Shown here: one piece after another, positions 1 through 5,057 of the stretch
Position numbering within the stretch: position 1 is the stretch's first letter
Layout of the letters: the number at the start of each line of letters is the position of its first letter
Program-made: the position numbers and the translations under genes
NCBI GenBank assembly: GCA_903879825.1
Contig: CAIRND010000200.1
Coordinates: 1-5,826, forward strand
Source of the DNA: an uncultured Geobacteraceae bacterium
Lineage (GTDB): Bacteria; Desulfobacterota; Desulfuromonadia; Geobacterales; Pseudopelobacteraceae
Length of the DNA stretch: 5,826 bases
Direction: 5' to 3'
The notes under the pieces: generated by a model
Databases searched by the model: none
What the model was told of the DNA's origin: nothing
Seen by the model: only the letters and a program-made list of their open reading frames with translations

Positions 1-602
1 GCCGGCATCGGCATATTTTCACGGATGGTGGCCAAAGCCTCGCCGTACTGGTAATTTTTTATCTCTTCAATATATTTGGGAATATCGATGTGAGCAGGAC
101 ATTTGTCCATGCAAGGTGCGGTGATCTTGTGAATGTAATTGGCTGGCTTGGGGGTGCAGCCACCGTTCAGGTAAGCAACAAACTGTTCACGATAATGTGT
201 GACCGCGTCAAAGACCGGCACCGTTGCGCTCTGACAGAGGGTACACTTGCAGTTTTTCAACAGTTCAGCCAGATCTCCGACCGTATCCAGGTCAGATTCT
301 GTCGCCTTACCGTTCAACACATTTTGAAACAGGTCCATCAGCACCTTGGTGCCTTTTTTACCGGGAGTGCATCTGCCACAGCAATAAAGAGTCTGAACCC
401 GCTTCATATATTCAGCGGTCATCGCCGGAACGTCAACATCCTTGTCAAACAGAATAAGACCGTCCCACCCCATAAACGCCCGCAGTGGGCGTTCGCCATC
501 AAACGCAACCGGCAAACGATAGCTGACCGCCTGCGGCTCCCCGGATACATTCCTGTTGTCGACTGTACTTCCGCCCCACGTGGAAAAAATGACCTGTGCC
601 AC
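1..602 (-). CDS. sfrB: SfrB-like NADPH oxidoreductase / Fe(III) reductase beta subunit, 3' end off the window
   Basis: I translated the reverse strand by hand from a GTG at 602; the frame stays open for 200 codons to the window edge. GGAGG lies 5 nt before the GTG, which fixes the start (VAQVIFSTWGG). Residues 73-84 read YCCGRCTPGKKG, and CKCTLC follows at 118-123. This resembles the 4Fe-4S segment at the C-terminal end of NuoF, but with glycine at 81 where NuoF has its third cysteine and with an extra C74. Residues 164-200 (CMDKCP, then IDIPKYIEEI and an EALATIRENMPMP stretch) are the typical start of the GltD/DPYD-type 4Fe-4S region that precedes an FAD/NADPH domain, which would lie beyond the edge. 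This NuoF-tail plus GltD order is that of Geobacter SfrB, which with SfrA oxidises NADPH in the cytoplasm. Another GltD-like oxidoreductase fused to a NuoF tail is possible. The gene is divergent from the aminopeptidase gene. Confidence 0.8.
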   Translation of the reverse strand, partial: MAQVIFSTWGGSTVDNRNVSGEPQAVSYRLPVAFDGERPLRAFMGWDGLILFDKDVDVPAMTAEYMKRVQTLYCCGRCTPGKKGTKVLMDLFQNVLNGKATESDLDTVGDLAELLKNCKCTLCQSATVPVFDAVTHYREQFVAYLNGGCTPKPANYIHKITAPCMDKCPAHIDIPKYIEEIKNYQYGEALATIRENMPMP

Positions 603-606
603 AAAA

Positions 607-611
607 ACCTC
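607..611 (-). promoter_or_regulatory. Ribosome binding site of the sfrB-like gene
   Basis: Reverse-strand GGAGG is followed by five T residues and then the GTG at 602. It decides in favour of the GTG start and against the forward-strand open frame that covers the same bases. Confidence 0.7.
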
Positions 612-673
612 CACCAACCAACCCTTTTACTGGGTTAAGTACTCGCAATTATTGATAAAAATAGCTTACTAGA

Positions 674-692
674 ATTGTATACAGTATGCATG
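674..692. promoter_or_regulatory. Candidate operator palindrome between divergent genes
   Basis: ATTGTATAC-A-GTATGCAT is an imperfect inverted repeat: the eight bases on each side of the central A match at six positions. It lies in the 230-bp gap between the divergent sfrB-like and aminopeptidase genes. TTGTATAC-type half sites are common in operators of GntR-family repressors, but that assignment is inference. The site could control either gene or both. Confidence 0.4.
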
Positions 693-760
693 ATTATCAC
701 AATAACACCCTATAAATCAAGGAAAAAACTGACAGCAACATCACTGCACCACTAACCGGC

Positions 761-788
761 TTTACTTTTATTCGCAATGTGCTATACG
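761..788 (+). promoter_or_regulatory. Possible sigma-70 promoter of the aminopeptidase gene
   Basis: TTTACT (761-766) and TATACG (783-788) each match the -35/-10 consensus at four of six positions and are 16 bp apart. A start point near 795 would leave about a 40-nt leader containing the GGGAG before ATG 836, and would exclude the upstream GTG at 797. The match is weak, so this is tentative. Confidence 0.28.
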
Positions 789-819
789 CGTAGCACGTGA
801 CTGATTTCAACCTCTATTC

Positions 820-824
820 GGGAG
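820..824 (+). promoter_or_regulatory. Ribosome binding site deciding the M29 start
   Basis: GGGAG ends 11 nt before ATG 836, a slightly long but usable spacing. No comparable purine run precedes the alternative GTG at 797. Confidence 0.45.
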
Positions 825-835
825 ATATACATCGA

Positions 836-1996
836 ATGACACAGCACCCACATCTGGATGAAGCATTTCGCAGCCTTTTTGAAACAAACATGGGAGTGAA
901 GGCAGTAACTCCGGGGCACAACAGCAAGCCGGAACGGGTTTTAGTCTTCAGCGATATCATCCGGCCTGACGAAACACCCTCGGCCTCAGATCTTGATCGG
1001 CGAACACGACTGAATGCCACGGCACGGGCGGCGGCACAGTTCGCTGAACGTGTGTATGGCAACGCCGCTTTTGTGGAATTCCCCGCCACGTCCGCATCGG
1101 GCGTCGAACCACCATACGAACTCTGGCTGGCGACCTTCGGGACCGCCGCCATAGCGGCACTGCACGCGGATGGATTGTTGCAAAAACTGCTCGCCAAATG
1201 TGCATCTGCTGATGAAATCGCCCGCGCCAAAGAAATTGTTCTCGTTCACCGGGGGGATGTTGCACAGATCATTGTCGCTCTTGCCAACAACTCCACCAGT
1301 CACACCCGCTTCCGTGCTCTGGCCTGCGCTGCCGGATGCCGTTTTGCCAGCCTGCCGCATTTCGACCCGGATATGTTCCATACATCTATGACCGTTGACT
1401 GGAGCGCATTGGCAACCCGTACCGCCCGACTTGTGGAGTCGGTAAACAGGGCCGAATGGATCCACGTCACCACCCCTAACGGCACCGACATGATGATTTG
1501 TAAACAGGGGCGGCAAGCGAAAGGAGACGATGGCCTACTGACAGCGCCGGGCAGCTTTGGCAACCTGCCGGCCGGCGAGGCGTATCTGGCACCGCTTGAA
1601 GGTAAAAGTCACGGAGTAATGGTGATCGAATGGGGGCCGACACGCAAACTGGATGAACCGCTGCGACTGACGATTGAAAACGGAGTGGTCGTGGCGATGG
1701 AAGGGAAGGACCCTCTCCGGGCCGGACTGGAGGCCCGCTTTGCTGAAAACGCCCATTGCCGAAACATTGCAGAACTGGGCATCGGTACCAACGACAAAGC
1801 CAACCGCCCCGACAATGTGCTTGAAGCAGAGAAAATCCTCGGCACGATTCACATCGCCCTGGGAGACAATACCGGCTTTGGCGGGACCGTCAGCGCCCCC
1901 TTCCATGAGGATTACGTGTTCTATCAGCCGACCCTGACCGCAATTATGGCAGATGGGAGTGAGCAGATCATTATCGAAAACGGCATCAGTTGCTAA
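836..1996 (+). CDS. M29-family (aminopeptidase T-like) metallo-aminopeptidase
   Basis: A 386-residue cytoplasmic protein of the thermophilic metalloprotease (M29) family, which removes N-terminal residues from peptides using two metal ions. Counting from ATG 836, NLPAGEAY gives Glu248, ELGIGTN Glu313, ILGTIHIALGDN His339, and SAPFHED His357 and Asp359. These correspond to the known M29 metal ligands, so the site looks intact. The N-terminal MGVK...PERVLVFSD block matches the usual NLGVKPGERVLV segment, but nine residues (AVTPGHNSK) appear inserted between K and P. The frame also opens at GTG 797, adding 13 residues, but no Shine-Dalgarno precedes that GTG, whereas GGGAG (820-824) lies 11 nt before ATG 836. 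The gene stands alone, and I found no clear terminator after it. Family assignment is firm; substrate preference is unknown. Confidence 0.85.
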   Translation: MTQHPHLDEAFRSLFETNMGVKAVTPGHNSKPERVLVFSDIIRPDETPSASDLDRRTRLNATARAAAQFAERVYGNAAFVEFPATSASGVEPPYELWLATFGTAAIAALHADGLLQKLLAKCASADEIARAKEIVLVHRGDVAQIIVALANNSTSHTRFRALACAAGCRFASLPHFDPDMFHTSMTVDWSALATRTARLVESVNRAEWIHVTTPNGTDMMICKQGRQAKGDDGLLTAPGSFGNLPAGEAYLAPLEGKSHGVMVIEWGPTRKLDEPLRLTIENGVVVAMEGKDPLRAGLEARFAENAHCRNIAELGIGTNDKANRPDNVLEAEKILGTIHIALGDNTGFGGTVSAPFHEDYVFYQPTLTAIMADGSEQIIIENGISC

Positions 1997-2107
1997 CTAC
2001 TTTAACTGCCTGCCTGAATTAAGTTACAGATCCATCTAGACGACCCATGTTTATCCGTTTTTAGATCAACAGGCAGACGGTGGTTCGTTTTGTTTCCTCA
2101 TAGCACC
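1997..2107. other. Gap after the M29 gene, no gene seen
   Basis: This stretch holds no coding frame I can support. CTGCCTG occurs at 2006-2012 and again at 2010-2016, and its complement CAGGCAG at 2070-2076. The arms are more than 50 nt apart and no T-run follows, so this is not a convincing terminator. Confidence 0.4.
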
Positions 2108-2110
2108 AAC

Positions 2111-2145
2111 GGGCAGGAGGCGGAATTACTTCCGCCATCCTCCCG
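2111..2145. repeat. Hairpin within the intron remnant
   Basis: GGCGGAA (2119-2125) and TTCCGCC (2130-2136) form a perfect 7-bp stem around a 4-nt loop. The outer AGGA/TCCT arms extend it past one bulged base, and further G-C pairs are possible. It fits domain VI of a group II intron read on the reverse strand. It could also terminate transcription from the propeller gene, but no U-run follows. Confidence 0.6.
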
Positions 2146-2167
2146 CACCACCGTGCATGCGGCTCCG

Positions 2168-2243
2168 TATCATCCCCCCGGCTGTTCATGTTTCTACCGC
2201 AACGTCACCCTGCATATCTATAATAGTGTTAAGAGGTGTCGCG
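2168..2243 (-). repeat. Dispersed repeat, copy 1
   Basis: Positions 2168-2203 match 3700-3735 at 31 of 36 bases, and all five differences are C/T on the plus strand. Similarity continues more weakly, with a 2-nt gap, to the shared motif GTGTCGCG/ATGTCGTG near 2243 and 3772. It is interpreted as the 5' end of a group II intron. The two copies lie outside the two ends of the propeller gene. Confidence 0.7.
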
Positions 2244-2263
2244 TATCCCCACAGATAACCACA

Positions 2264-3304
2264 CTAAGGAATAACGGCAACGCCTCTGGGACCGACCCCG
2301 GCCCCCATGGCTACTGTAGCAACTACCGTGTTAGTGCCGGTGTCGATGACTGACAGCGTATCGCTGTCGCTGTTTGTCACGTAAACCCTGTGCGCGGCGG
2401 GATTCACCGCCACCCCCTGAGGCGCGGTTCCCACGTGAATGGTGGTAACCACACTGTTAGCGGTAGTGTTGATAACGGTGAGAGTATTACTGCCGCCGTT
2501 TACCACATAGGCGCGATTAGCACCGGGATCAACCGCTACCGCTTGTGGGTTGGTACCCACGGTAATGGTAGCAATCAGGGTGTTATTGCTAATATCAATA
2601 ACCGAGAGCGAATTGCTGTTATTATTAGCCACATAGGCCCGGTTGGCTGCCGGATGTAGCGCCACCCCCTGCGGTCCGAGCCCTACGGCAACAAGTGCAA
2701 TCACTGCGTTGTTGGTGGTATCGATAACGGAGATATTATTACTGGTGCCGTTTGCCACGTAAATCCTACCGGTAGCGGAATTCAGAGCCACATCCTGTGG
2801 CCCGGTTCCCCCCACGGAAATGGTGGCAATCACCGAGTTGCTGCCGGTGTCAACTATTGAGAGCATGTTGCTGCTACTGTCAGCCACGTAAGCCCGATTG
2901 GTGGAAGGATTCACTGCAATCCCCCTTGGCCCTCCCCCCACGCCCACTGTGGCAATGACCACATTACTGTTTGTGTCGATGACAGAAAGCGTATTACTGC
3001 CGCTGTTAGTCACATAAACTCTGTGTGTGGCGGCATTCACCGCCACCCCCTGCGGTCCAGTGCCAACTTTAATGGTGGAAACTACCATATTACTCAAATT
3101 ATCGATCACGGACAGAGCTCCGGCTCCATTACTTGAAACAAAGGTGCGGTTTGTCAGATTGACAATCGGCGCAGAGGGCAACTGTCCATTTCCGCCACAT
3201 CCGGTCAGCATCAGAGCCATCATAAGTAAAACAAAAGGTCGTAGTACCGTATTGTTTAAAACGAATAAGATGTACTTAATATTTATTGTCATTTTCATCT
3301 CCAT
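2264..3304 (-). CDS. YVTN beta-propeller repeat lipoprotein
   Basis: 346 residues. A hydrophobic N-terminal segment ends in the lipobox LTGC, with Cys36 as the expected lipid-modified residue, so the product should be anchored in the cell envelope and face the periplasm or outside. From residue 82 there are six units of 42-43 residues, each reading roughly GPQGVAVNPATNRAYVAN...SNTLSVIDT..N.VIATI.VG. PQG/PRG motifs occur at 84, 126, 169, 211, 253, 295 and 339. A partial unit before the first repeat (about 50-81) and a lone GPRGVAVIP strand at the C-terminus would together complete a seventh blade, the usual ring closure. Such propellers bind partners or ligands; no catalytic residue is evident and the ligand is unknown. 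GAGGG precedes ATG 3304 closely; Met3 (3298), with GGGAG 8 nt upstream, is an equally good start and leaves the lipobox intact. The gene is monocistronic as far as can be seen. Confidence 0.85.
   Translation of the reverse strand: MEMKMTINIKYILFVLNNTVLRPFVLLMMALMLTGCGGNGQLPSAPIVNLTNRTFVSSNGAGALSVIDNLSNMVVSTIKVGTGPQGVAVNAATHRVYVTNSGSNTLSVIDTNSNVVIATVGVGGGPRGIAVNPSTNRAYVADSSSNMLSIVDTGSNSVIATISVGGTGPQDVALNSATGRIYVANGTSNNISVIDTTNNAVIALVAVGLGPQGVALHPAANRAYVANNNSNSLSVIDISNNTLIATITVGTNPQAVAVDPGANRAYVVNGGSNTLTVINTTANSVVTTIHVGTAPQGVAVNPAAHRVYVTNSDSDTLSVIDTGTNTVVATVAMGAGVGPRGVAVIP
2303..3061 (-). repeat. Six tandem ~126-bp coding repeats (propeller blades)
   Basis: These are the DNA counterpart of the six 42-43-residue propeller units. 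The protein motif is conserved but the nucleotides have diverged between units, which suggests old duplication kept by selection on the fold rather than recent expansion. Confidence 0.8.
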
Positions 3305-3500
3305 TACTCCCTCGCTTTAGATAGCGGAGATGGCTGCGTAATCTTGTGTGCTGGGTTGAGTAGCAGTGTGAGGTGTGAACAACTATTCTGTGTCACGCTA
3401 GTGTAAATAATTATTTTTGCGAAAGTGTTGTCGTTTGTTGCACACAAGAAGGTCATTTAGTCGTTTCAGCTTTCTAACAAAAATAAAGGTTTAATTTGGT
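3305..3500 (-). other. Long untranslated leader of the propeller gene, no gene seen
   Basis: About 200 bp between the propeller start codon and the nearest promoter-like sequence. It holds no supported reading frame. CGCT-ATCTAA-AGCG (near 3307-3322) can form a small hairpin just before the ribosome binding site. I recognise no known riboswitch in it. Confidence 0.35.
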
Positions 3501-3509
3501 GCAAAAACT

Positions 3510-3536
3510 TTTATACAACCACATGAAATATGTCAA
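3510..3536 (-). promoter_or_regulatory. Possible sigma-70 promoter of the propeller gene
   Basis: On the reverse strand TTGACA (3536-3531) is a perfect -35 box and TATAAA (3515-3510) is a near-perfect -10 box. The 15-bp spacer is shorter than the ideal 17. Transcription would begin near 3503, giving a leader of about 200 nt before the lipoprotein ATG. Confidence 0.45.
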
Positions 3537-3630
3537 GACTAATAATAATGTATTTAATTTTAAGAAAGAAAGCGCAGAAATAAATCAACCTACCTCCAAT
3601 TGCGTTGCAAGACAGGTGGCATCTAGCGGT

Positions 3631-3667
3631 GCAATTTCCGGCATGATGCGCATACGACGCTAACAAC
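3631..3667. repeat. 37-bp direct repeat, copy A
   Basis: It starts GCAATTTCCGGCATGAT and matches 3983-4019 at 33 of 37 bases in the same orientation. Internally it holds GCATG-ATGCG-CATAC, an inverted repeat with one mismatch. Weaker similarity continues for about 15 bp to the right (CGCAGATTCAAAT against CAGCGATTAAATT). The role is unknown. Confidence 0.75.
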
Positions 3668-3687
3668 TTTCGCAGATTCAAATAAGC

Positions 3688-3717
3688 ACAGCCAGAGGAT
3701 ATCATTCCCCTGGCTGT
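3688..3717. repeat. Strong hairpin, 11-bp stem
   Basis: ACAGCCAGAGG (3688-3698) pairs with CCCCTGGCTGT (3707-3717) around an 8-nt loop, with a single mismatch that can be a G-U pair in RNA. No T-run follows on either strand, so a simple terminator is unlikely. The right arm belongs to the dispersed repeat. In copy 1 near 2168 the left arm has been lost at the proposed intron deletion junction. Confidence 0.7.
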
Positions 3718-3773
3718 TTATGTCTCTACCGTAACTCTGCCGTACACACCAATAATGTGGAGAGATGTCGTGC
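3699..3773 (-). repeat. Dispersed repeat, copy 2 (possible group II intron 5' end)
   Basis: This is homologous to 2168-2244. On the reverse strand it begins GCACGACATCTC, close to the GTGCGAC start of group II introns, and runs into the CAGCCAGGGG hairpin that would belong to domain I. No domain V/VI or maturase sequence is recognisable downstream on this strand, so it would be a 5' fragment only. The homology is seen; the intron identity is inferred. Confidence 0.45.
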
Positions 3774-3802
3774 GCCCGCTACATTCCTGTTTTATATTAC
3801 CC

Positions 3803-3818
3803 CAACAACATTTTGTTG
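3803..3818. repeat. Small perfect inverted repeat
   Basis: CAACAA-CATT-TTGTTG has a 6-bp stem and a 4-nt loop in AT-rich intergenic DNA. It may be a weak protein-binding site or chance. Confidence 0.4.
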
Positions 3819-3855
3819 AATATTAACATCAGGACTCCGGTTCTTCTCTCATACG

Positions 3856-3911
3856 CTTAAGTATATTGGCGAAATTTAACAAATTTCCGGATATCCGGAA
3901 ATAGGCTTAAG
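3856..3911. promoter_or_regulatory. Perfect 20-bp palindrome between two CTTAAG sites
   Basis: ATTTCCGGATATCCGGAAAT (3883-3902) is a perfect 20-bp palindrome. CTTAAG, itself palindromic, lies on the left (3856-3861) and right (3906-3911) within the related contexts GCTTAAGTAT and GCTTAAGTGT. The ATTTCCGG half also begins the 37-bp direct repeats on both sides. The symmetry suggests binding by a dimeric protein, but no regulator can be named. Confidence 0.5.
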
Positions 3912-3941
3912 TGTCTGTTTAATAACAAACGCACCTGCAAA

Positions 3942-3976
3942 AAACAGTGGTGTCACCCATAAAAGGACTGCTGTTT
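3942..3976. repeat. Weak stem-loop
   Basis: AAACAG (3942-3947) and CTGTTT (3971-3976) can pair across a 23-nt loop, which itself contains GGTG-T-CACC. It is short and may have no function. Confidence 0.25.
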
Positions 3977-3982
3977 ACAGGG

Positions 3983-4019
3983 GCAATTTCCGGCATGATC
4001 CGCATGCGACACTCACAAC
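3983..4019. repeat. 37-bp direct repeat, copy B
   Basis: This copy matches 3631-3667 with four mismatches and lies 352 bp from it. Here the internal inverted repeat is perfect: GCATG-ATCCG-CATGC. It ends about 25 bp before the FNR-type box of the next gene. Confidence 0.75.
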
Positions 4020-4044
4020 ATCCAGCGATTAAATTGTTCTTTTG

Positions 4045-4058
4045 TTGATGTGGATCAA
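4045..4058 (+). promoter_or_regulatory. FNR-type activator site
   Basis: TTGAT-GTGG-ATCAA is a perfect match to the FNR consensus TTGAT-N4-ATCAA. Its centre lies about 41 bp upstream of the start point predicted from the TATTAT box, the standard place for an activator that overlaps the -35 region (class II). FNR-like proteins sense oxygen or redox state through a 4Fe-4S cluster; a CRP/FNR relative with the same specificity is possible. Confidence 0.65.
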
Positions 4059-4079
4059 AAACAAACGTGGCAATCGGCG

Positions 4080-4085
4080 TATTAT
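4080..4085 (+). promoter_or_regulatory. -10 box of the FNR-type promoter
   Basis: TATTAT matches the -10 consensus at five of six positions. No good -35 box lies 17 bp upstream, as expected for an activator-dependent promoter. Transcription would start near 4092, leaving about a 58-nt leader before ATG 4151. Confidence 0.5.
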
Positions 4086-4150
4086 ACAATCAAGAGCCGT
4101 GCCACCGTTTAATACACTCAACTGCCCAAAACTAAAAAAAAGTTTCCTTT

Positions 4151-4846
4151 ATGAATCCCGTTACCAGAACCAACATACTATCCTGCAGTATTTTCCTGCT
4201 CTGCCTGCTTCCCCTTTCGGCGCATGCAATACCTGCCATCACCTGTCATTGTTTTACCGACCGTTCTTTTGATCCGGGTCACCCGGCGGCAGCCGATGCC
4301 TATTTTTTAGCGACAACACAAAACTCATTCTTTGCCCTGATGTTTAACGTGGACAAGAAAACTATCGTGATGAAAAAGCAGCAGGGCACCTCCCCGGACG
4401 ACCTGTGGATTGCCTACTGGATTGCCGCAAAATTTGGCATTTCAGCTGATTCCCTCCTCAAGGCCAAACAGGTCACAGAGGCGTGGAAAGAGGTGTTTAC
4501 CTCCCAGCGATTAGATTCAAAACCTTTCGGAACACGCTTCTCAAAAGCTCTGGAGGCAAAGCTGCCCCCGGTACAACTGGCTGAAATCGCTGTTGATGAA
4601 TTATTCCTTCGCAATCACATTCTGAGTGGCGCTGATGTGGCTGCGATGCGGCAAACTGGTGCATCCAATCAGGGCTTGATTCTTGCCACGGTTATCTCCT
4701 ACAAAACGAAACAGCCTGCAAAACAAATCTATCTTGAGGTTAAAAATGGTTCCAAAAGTTGGGGAACACTTCTCCAACAGGCCAAGATTGATACGAGAAA
4801 TATGCAGCAGGAGATCTCCACGCTTTTAATGTCGCTACCCAGGTAA
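4151..4846 (+). CDS. Secreted protein of unknown function, FNR-type promoter
   Basis: 231 residues, function not recognised. The first 26 form a clear Sec signal peptide: a basic start, a hydrophobic core ILSCSIFLLCLLPL and an AHA cleavage site, leaving a mature protein of about 205 residues in the periplasm or outside. Just after cleavage is TCHCF (Cys32, Cys34), a CxC pair. No CxxCH haem site is present, so it is not a c-type cytochrome. The remainder is mostly polar and helical in character, with one internal hydrophobic patch (DDLWIAYWIAAKFGI, 83-97). The start is the only Met before the signal core, yet no Shine-Dalgarno is visible (the upstream bases are A-rich, then GTTTCCTTT). The gene appears monocistronic, is preceded by an FNR-type box and ends at a strong terminator, so a product tied to anaerobic or redox conditions is inferred. 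A small conserved family of the Geobacter group is my best guess. Confidence 0.75.
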   Translation: MNPVTRTNILSCSIFLLCLLPLSAHAIPAITCHCFTDRSFDPGHPAAADAYFLATTQNSFFALMFNVDKKTIVMKKQQGTSPDDLWIAYWIAAKFGISADSLLKAKQVTEAWKEVFTSQRLDSKPFGTRFSKALEAKLPPVQLAEIAVDELFLRNHILSGADVAAMRQTGASNQGLILATVISYKTKQPAKQIYLEVKNGSKSWGTLLQQAKIDTRNMQQEISTLLMSLPR

Positions 4847-4906
4847 ATTATCGGGGGGGAGTTGTCACTACAACCAAACGTTTACAGAGAAAAACCATAA
4901 AATAAC

Positions 4907-4951
4907 AAAAAGAGCCGTGTTTCCCTTATAGGGTTTGACACGGCTCTTTTT
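4907..4951. terminator. Bidirectional rho-independent terminator
   Basis: AAAAAGAGCCGTGT (4907-4920) and ACACGGCTCTTTTT (4938-4951) are perfect complements, giving a GC-rich stem flanked by A and T runs so that it works on both strands. The loop holds an inner CCC/GGG pairing. It ends the secreted-protein gene from the left and the lrgAB operon from the right. Confidence 0.92.
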
Positions 4952-5057
4952 CGTAAACTCATAAAATGGCACACAGTTGAAAACAACTTTTGTCCTCTAC
5001 AAGAGTTCTCTTTCCAATAACAATTTCAGCGGGAGATCCCTCCGGGCTTGACGCACA

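Larger units (their letters stand above)
2108..2244 (-). mobile_element. Collapsed group II intron remnant (5' end joined to domain V/VI)
   Basis: Read on the reverse strand. The segment 2167 to 2108 looks like the 3' end of a bacterial group II intron: CATGCACGGTGGTG resembles the second half of domain V, followed by a GGGAGGATGGCGGAA...TTCCGCC hairpin like domain VI and CTCCTGCCCGTT, where intact introns commonly have CTCCTACCCGAT. The usual bulged branch-point A is therefore G here. The segment 2244 to 2168 is shared with a second copy near 3700-3773. It begins ACGCGACACC, plausibly a decayed GTGCGAC intron 5' end. The two ends are fused with no maturase gene between them, which implies a deletion derivative unable to splice or move. 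This is inference from remembered group II consensus features. The homology to the second copy is seen directly. Confidence 0.45.

Noticed and set aside
90..638. Forward-strand open frame of 182 codons
   Set aside because: It lies opposite the sfrB-like gene, whose reverse-strand translation has family motifs and a ribosome binding site. The forward product resembles nothing known to me.
814..1906. Several long open frames opposite or overlapping the M29 gene
   Set aside because: They are shadows of a GC-rich real gene. None has a ribosome binding site or recognisable motif, and the M29 frame explains the whole stretch.
2303..3061. Regular ~126-bp periodicity considered as a CRISPR or satellite array
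   Set aside because: The period equals 42 codons of an intact propeller frame and there are no identical short repeats with unique spacers.
2390..3320. Forward-strand frames opposite the propeller gene
   Set aside because: They arise from the repetitive coding sequence on the other strand; their apparent repeats mirror the propeller units.
3650..3690. Possible integron attC site from CGCTAACAAC
   Set aside because: No matching GTTRRRY arm or paired L boxes at a suitable distance, and no integrase gene in view.
3511..3705. Reverse-strand open frame of 64 codons
   Set aside because: It spans the candidate propeller promoter and a 37-bp repeat copy, and has no ribosome binding site or family motif.
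3925..3980. Possible cyclic-di-GMP (GEMM) riboswitch, suggested by AACGCACCTGCAAA
   Set aside because: Only a few bases resemble the aptamer; the conserved GGGCAAACC and GACGCAAAGCC cores are missing.
4042..4272. Forward frame of 76 codons overlapping the secreted-protein gene
   Set aside because: It starts inside the FNR-type box and overlaps the signal-peptide frame out of phase, with no ribosome binding site.
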